DNA of 9,269 nt from Candidatus Parcubacteria bacterium (GTDB taxonomy: Bacteria; Patescibacteriota; Minisyncoccia; Minisyncoccales; PEYH01): the NCBI GenBank assembly GCA_026395615.1, contig JAPLYH010000046.1:1-9269 (forward strand), in the 5' to 3' direction. Position 1 is the first letter of the stretch, and the number at the start of each line of letters is the position of its first letter. A program made the position numbers and the translations under genes. The notes below the pieces were generated by a model. The model searched no databases, was not told the DNA's origin, and worked only from the letters and a program-made list of their open reading frames with translations. Shown piece by piece: positions 5,293 to 9,269 of this stretch.

Positions 5293-6471
5293 CTATCTCT
5301 CTAATGCCTTAATTCCTGGGAGTTCGTTCCCGCTGAAAAACTCCAACATTGCTCCCCCACCCGTCGAAATATAGCCAAATTTTTCTCGCAAATTATTTTC
5401 TGCTAAAAATGCATCCGTATCTCCTCCTCCGACTATTGAAAATGAAGGACTCATCAAAACAGCGCTGGCAATAGCTAAAGTTCCTCCGGCAAATCTTTTG
5501 TCTTCAATATAACCAAGGGGACCGTTCCAAATAACTGTTTTTGCTTCTTGAATAATATCAGAAAACATCCTAACGCTTTCTGGGCCAATATCAAACATTT
5601 GCTCATCGCTCCTAATTCTTCCGACAGCTGATTGGCGCAAATAATCTGGTTGATGATTTTTCAAGCCCACTAAAGCATCTATAGGCATATGTAATTTTGG
5701 ATTGGTAAGTTTCAATTCCGACAAATCCTTATCCAGTCCTTCTTCTATAATTAATGGCGATAAAGAAATTCCTTTAGCATACAAAATCGCTGGAGCGATT
5801 TTCCCGCCTACCAAAATATGGTCAGCTACTTTTAAAAGATTAATCAGACAAGGAATTTTGGTTTTTAATTTAGCTCCGCCTAAAATTGCCACTAATGGTC
5901 TTTTCGGATTTTTTAAAACAGAGGTCAATATTTTCAACTCTTCTTCAAATAACAATCCTGGGGCTGATGGAAGATATTTTGGTATACCGACTACAGAAGC
6001 ATGGCTTCGATGAGCATTGCTGAAAGCATCATTGATAAAAATTTCTCCTAAAGAAGATAACTGCTTGGCAAAAGCATCATTATTATTTATTTCTCCGGGA
6101 AAAAATCTCAAATTTTCCAATAATAATATTTCCCCTGATTTAAGATTTTTTACTGCTTTTTCCGCTTCTCCGCCAACACAGGTTTTTACAAATTTAACTT
6201 CTTTTCCCAATAAAGCTGTCAATTTTTTTGCTACTGGGTATAGACTTAATCTCTGAAATCTAATTTTCGCACTCTGAATCTCATCAGGCCTCCCTAAATG
6301 ACTAATCAAGATTATTTTCGCTCCGTTTTCAATAAGGAATTTTATCGTGGGCAAAGATTGTCTGATTCTAAAATCATCCGCAATCTCTCCCTTGTCATCA
6401 AGAGGAACATCAAAATTAGCCCTTAAAAGAACTTTTTTATCCTTAAAAACAAAATTTTTAAGTGTATTCAT
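5293..6471 (-). CDS. pgk: Phosphoglycerate kinase
   Basis: This is the glycolytic enzyme that transfers phosphate from 1,3-bisphosphoglycerate to ADP, giving ATP and 3-phosphoglycerate. The 392 residues match the normal length (about 395). N-domain substrate motifs are RANFDVP (17-23), SHLGRP (57-62), ENLRFFPGE (119-127) and NAHRSHAS (152-159). The nucleotide-binding half shows GGAKLKTKI (198-206), WNGPLGYIE (315-323), GGGDTDAFL (348-356) and STGGGA (369-374). All key elements are intact. It is the first gene of a three-gene operon with the RecJ-like and RNase HI genes. A promoter overlapping the stop of the upstream ATPase gene predicts a leader of only about six bases, so translation may be near-leaderless; no Shine-Dalgarno is seen. 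No GAPDH or other glycolytic gene is adjacent. Confidence 0.98.
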   Translation of the reverse strand: MNTLKNFVFKDKKVLLRANFDVPLDDKGEIADDFRIRQSLPTIKFLIENGAKIILISHLGRPDEIQSAKIRFQRLSLYPVAKKLTALLGKEVKFVKTCVGGEAEKAVKNLKSGEILLLENLRFFPGEINNNDAFAKQLSSLGEIFINDAFSNAHRSHASVVGIPKYLPSAPGLLFEEELKILTSVLKNPKRPLVAILGGAKLKTKIPCLINLLKVADHILVGGKIAPAILYAKGISLSPLIIEEGLDKDLSELKLTNPKLHMPIDALVGLKNHQPDYLRQSAVGRIRSDEQMFDIGPESVRMFSDIIQEAKTVIWNGPLGYIEDKRFAGGTLAIASAVLMSPSFSIVGGGDTDAFLAENNLREKFGYISTGGGAMLEFFSGNELPGIKALER

Positions 6472-6483
6472 AAAAAAGAGTCA

Positions 6484-6511
6484 ATATTAATTTACTATAA
6501 AAATTAGTCAA
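6484..6511 (-). promoter_or_regulatory. Promoter of the pgk operon
   Basis: On the minus strand the -35 is TTGACT (6511-6506). After a 16-base spacer the -10 is TAATAT (6489-6484), with no TG extension. Transcription would start near 6477, six bases before the pgk ATG. The -35 touches the stop codon of the upstream ATPase gene. No terminator separates the two genes, so read-through is also possible. Confidence 0.65.
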
Positions 6512-8312
6512 AACTTACTCTCTCTCCTGGCTTAAGAACACCACTCTTTTTCTCAATATCTAATTGGATTTCTTGTTTTTCAGATTCAACGGGTTTTACC
6601 GAATTACCACCAGAAGGAACAGTATGAAAAGCTTCTTCTAATGCTCCTTTTAAAGCATTGACATCAACATCCTTGCGTTTTCTATCTTTCTCATTATTAT
6701 TATTTTTACTATGTGAAGGAGAGAAAAAAATAGGTTCTTTTTCTAATGCTTCCTTTAAACTTATAGAAGCTGTTTCGGAAATTTCTTCTATTTTATCATT
6801 ATTTTCTTTTCTGTTATCAATATTATTATTGATACTTATATTATTATTTACATTATTGCTCACGGGGTTTCCAACATTACTGCTGGTAATATTATTCATA
6901 TTGCTTCCACCATTTTTTTTCTTCCTTTTTCTTTTTCTCTTTTTTGGTGCTTCGCCCATTCCTCCCGCCCCAGCGCCACCTCCGCCTCCAGCCCCGCCTC
7001 CACCTCCACCTCCGCCTCCACCTCCAGTTCCGGTATCTTTTGACCAATCACTAATATCACCTTCCACTTCCTTTTTTGACAAAGCGTAAGTTTTCCTTGA
7101 AAAATCTATAATCTCATTCCTAAAAGAATTTTCAAGTTTTCCAACAGGGGGAAGGGTAAGAGCTGAAAATGGACGACCAGCTACGCCATCAATCATTAGT
7201 TTTATATATATATCATATTTTGGCAAATTTACGAAATCCCCTGCTTCAAAAACCGGCGTGAATTCTTTTTCCAAATATTCGGCGTCTTCCGCTCCTATTC
7301 TAAAAGTAATTATCGTTCCAGCATTTCCAAAAACCGCATCTCTTACTGTTTCTTCCATCTGGGTAATATATTGGTGCGCCAAGACCAACGACAAACGGTA
7401 TTTTCTCGCTTCTGATAAAATATTAGCGAATGATTCCGTGGCAAAATTTTGAAACTCGTCAACATATAAAAAGAAATCATTTCTTTCCGCTTCAGCTATT
7501 TCCACCCGCGACATTGCTGCGAGATAAAGTTTAGTAATGATAAGGGCTCCCAAAAGAGTGGAATTCGCCTCCCCTATTCTTCCTTTTGAAAGATTAACAA
7601 TCAAAATCTTTTTTTGGTCCATAATCTCTCTCATATTTATAGTAGAGATGGTTTGACCGATAATATTTCTGACCAGAGGGTTAGAGGAAAATTGCCCAAC
7701 TTTATTTTGGATAGCTGCTGTTGCTTCAACTTCATATCGTTGAGTATATCTCGCAAATTCTTGAGTCCAAAAAGCCCTTACAACAGGGTCATTTACCTGT
7801 TCCACCACTCTTTTCCTATAATCAACATCAGATAACATCCTGTTAATACAAAGAAGGGTTGACCCCGGATACTCAAGCAGGGCCAAGATGGCATTGTTCA
7901 AAATATATTCCATTCTGGCAGACCAAACATCTGGCCAAATTTTCTTGAAAACACCCATAAGACCAGAAGCAATCAAGTGGCGGGTGTTCGGATCTTTAAC
8001 TTCCATAATATTAAAACCAATCGGCCAATCAATATCAGCAGGATTTAAATAAATAACATCTTTTATTCTCTCTTTTGGAACATAATCCAATAATTCTTCT
8101 GCTTGCTCTCCATGGGGATCAATAAAGGCTAAACCATATCCTTGGCGAATGTCTTGGGCAGCCATATTGGCAAGCAAAGTGGTTTTACCCATACCGGTTT
8201 TCCCGATAATATAAATGTGCTTTCGGCGGTCATCAAGCCTAACGCCGAATTTTTTATCAGTATTCCGAAAATTCGTTATACCTAAATAATTAATGTATGT
8301 GTTATCCTCCAT
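6504..8312 (-). CDS. VirD4/TraD-like DNA-transfer ATPase with low-complexity tail
   Basis: This 602-residue P-loop ATPase belongs to the type IV secretion coupling-protein / conjugative DNA-transfer superfamily (FtsK-HerA-like motors). Walker A is GKTGMGKTT (37-45), followed by FIDPHGE (63-69) and a VIYLNPADIDWPIGFN stretch (86-101) typical of the group. Walker B is FFLYVDEFQ (280-288), and LAHQ (311-314) is the downstream polar sensor. No membrane helix is seen, unlike VirD4 or TraD, so it probably docks on a membrane partner, perhaps the protein encoded two bases upstream. After about residue 425 the fold ends in a tail: glycine-rich (428-453, with eleven Gly in a row), polybasic (457-466), Asn-rich (about 471-506), then short helical segments SLKEALEKE and VNALKGALEEA and the end GVLKPGERVSFD. 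No secretion-channel genes lie nearby, so its cargo is unknown. Confidence 0.9.
   Translation of the reverse strand: MEDNTYINYLGITNFRNTDKKFGVRLDDRRKHIYIIGKTGMGKTTLLANMAAQDIRQGYGLAFIDPHGEQAEELLDYVPKERIKDVIYLNPADIDWPIGFNIMEVKDPNTRHLIASGLMGVFKKIWPDVWSARMEYILNNAILALLEYPGSTLLCINRMLSDVDYRKRVVEQVNDPVVRAFWTQEFARYTQRYEVEATAAIQNKVGQFSSNPLVRNIIGQTISTINMREIMDQKKILIVNLSKGRIGEANSTLLGALIITKLYLAAMSRVEIAEAERNDFFLYVDEFQNFATESFANILSEARKYRLSLVLAHQYITQMEETVRDAVFGNAGTIITFRIGAEDAEYLEKEFTPVFEAGDFVNLPKYDIYIKLMIDGVAGRPFSALTLPPVGKLENSFRNEIIDFSRKTYALSKKEVEGDISDWSKDTGTGGGGGGGGGGGAGGGGGAGAGGMGEAPKKRKRKRKKKNGGSNMNNITSSNVGNPVSNNVNNNISINNNIDNRKENNDKIEEISETASISLKEALEKEPIFFSPSHSKNNNNEKDRKRKDVDVNALKGALEEAFHTVPSGGNSVKPVESEKQEIQLDIEKKSGVLKPGERVSFD
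6954..7031 (-). repeat. GGN-codon repeat encoding a poly-glycine linker
   Basis: Within the ATPase gene this tract is a near-continuous run of glycine codons, mixing GGA, GGT, GGC and GGG, with occasional GCT/GCG alanines and one ATG. It joins the ATPase core to the polybasic and Asn-rich tail. Its purine-rich sense strand and hexamer-like units (GGAGGT/GGAGGC) make it prone to length change by slippage. Confidence 0.85.
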
Positions 8313-8314
8313 AG

Positions 8315-9269
8315 TTACATTCCCGGTAAATTTATCGGCGGTTCAGCTTTTTTGGATTCTATTCTTTGCACCATTGGAGCTGGAACTGCAGCTCTTCCAA
8401 CAAAATGAAACATCGTGGCCAGTTCTTCTAAATTTAAAATAAATGTTTTGTCTGGCTTTGGATAATTATACCATAATCGCTGTTGATACTTTTCAAATAA
8501 TCTTCTCTTGCGCATATAAAGCTTCCTGTCATAGAACAATATATTTAAAAATAATTGTTCGTGTTTATGAATTTTTGTAATGCTAGGAGACCATGGTTTA
8601 AAGCTATTAACATTTTCGGTATTAAAATTAGCAAAAAAGCCCAAAACATTTTTAAGATTTGCTTTGTTCCATTTATCTTTTTCTCCCAAAATTATAAACC
8701 TAATATAACCCTCAAACATAGTCTTAGAAATCTTTTGTTCTATTAGGGCAACTATCTCTCTTTCTCCTGGGGTAAGTTTCATTTCTGGAGGAAGTATCGG
8801 CCCTTCTTTTTTCTCTTCTTGAAAAGCTCCCGGCGGCTCGCCCGTTATTAAAACATCAATCGCTTTTTTAATTAAAGGATAATCTTTGGTTCTTGATTTT
8901 GAAGGATCTTCTCTGTAAACCAATTTTCCAACTTCTGTTTTTGCTCTGTCTTTATAATTATTTTCCGCGTTAGTTACTGGTTTTATTCTTATTTGAACCC
9001 ATATTTGTTCACCTGGTTCTGCTTTAGCTAACCCTTCAAGAAGCGAGGCCATCGGATCTATTCTTTTTTCCTCTTTTGCGGCCGGACTTTCCTCAAAAAA
9101 CTTTGAATACGTTTTCATTGGATAAATATCGGGCTTTATAAACTCATAATCGCACCCCCATAAATCCCAAGTTTTATTAGGGATATCCTGCGGAACATTC
9201 TTTGTATAATCTTCTGCTTCTGTTATTTCTACCTCTGGATATTGAGCATACACACTTGATTCAACTAAA
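8315..9269 (-). CDS. Conserved protein paired with the DNA-transfer ATPase (5' end missing)
   Basis: The frame stays open to the window edge (LVESSVYAQYPEVEI at the visible N-terminus), so the GTG at 9253 is probably internal and the gene starts outside. About 317 residues are visible, with no membrane helix among them. Recognisable stretches are YAQYPEVEITEAEDYT, EKRIDPMASLLEGL and EPGEQIWVQIRI, and a C-terminal GRAAVPAPMVQRIESKKAEPPINLP. From memory, proteins of this kind are widespread in candidate-phyla-radiation genomes. They sit directly before the same ATPase and often carry an N-terminal membrane segment; that part is outside this window. The 2-base gap to the ATPase gene implies co-translation and a joint role, perhaps membrane anchoring of the motor. 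I know no experimentally established function. Confidence 0.75.
   Translation of the reverse strand, partial: LVESSVYAQYPEVEITEAEDYTKNVPQDIPNKTWDLWGCDYEFIKPDIYPMKTYSKFFEESPAAKEEKRIDPMASLLEGLAKAEPGEQIWVQIRIKPVTNAENNYKDRAKTEVGKLVYREDPSKSRTKDYPLIKKAIDVLITGEPPGAFQEEKKEGPILPPEMKLTPGEREIVALIEQKISKTMFEGYIRFIILGEKDKWNKANLKNVLGFFANFNTENVNSFKPWSPSITKIHKHEQLFLNILFYDRKLYMRKRRLFEKYQQRLWYNYPKPDKTFILNLEELATMFHFVGRAAVPAPMVQRIESKKAEPPINLPGM

Noticed and set aside
6658..7089. Plus-strand open frame encoding a proline-rich protein
   Set aside because: It is the shadow of the glycine-rich and low-complexity tail of the ATPase gene; GGN codons read as CCN prolines on the other strand.
1..9269. CRISPR arrays, tRNA genes, insertion sequences or attachment sites
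   Set aside because: No regularly spaced direct repeats, tRNA cloverleaf, transposase motif or terminal inverted repeats with target duplications were found by eye.

Overview
The window most likely comes from a candidate-phyla-radiation (Patescibacteria, Parcubacteria-like) bacterium. The chromosome is AT-rich (one counted 60-base stretch inside the ABC permease gene has 16 G+C). Genes are tightly packed and most lack a Shine-Dalgarno sequence. The left-hand end of the minus-strand block has the pairing, which I recall as widespread in these bacteria, of a conserved uncharacterised protein with a VirD4/TraD-like DNA-transfer ATPase. This assignment is inference from gene content and style; there is no 16S rRNA gene here.

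Layout. (1) 1-2116, plus strand: a promoter, an ABC-2 type exporter (ATPase plus six-helix permease, overlapping by 4 bases) and a strong terminator. (2) About 2120-2990: a compact island of different composition holding two convergent single-gene units. Each has its own extended -10 promoter, a strong Shine-Dalgarno, one small two-helix membrane protein of unknown function, and a terminator. (3) 3022-3347, minus strand: the RNase P RNA gene rnpB with its own promoter and terminator. (4) 3348-3649: a non-coding stretch with several G+C-rich inverted repeats and a terminator-like hairpin. (5) 3650-6471, minus strand: an operon of pgk, a short RecJ-like DHH phosphoesterase and an RNase HI-family nuclease, with a promoter in front of pgk. 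(6) 6504-9269, minus strand: the DNA-transfer-type ATPase with a striking low-complexity tail, preceded by a gene that runs off the window edge.

How the parts fit. The exporter pair forms one transporter. The pgk operon links a glycolytic enzyme to two nucleic-acid maintenance nucleases, probably through genome compaction rather than shared function. The last two genes lie 2 bases apart and probably act together at the membrane on DNA or protein translocation, although no other secretion or conjugation component is visible. The least explained parts are the island with the two small membrane proteins, the structured non-coding stretch next to rnpB, and the poly-glycine, polybasic and asparagine-rich tail of the ATPase.
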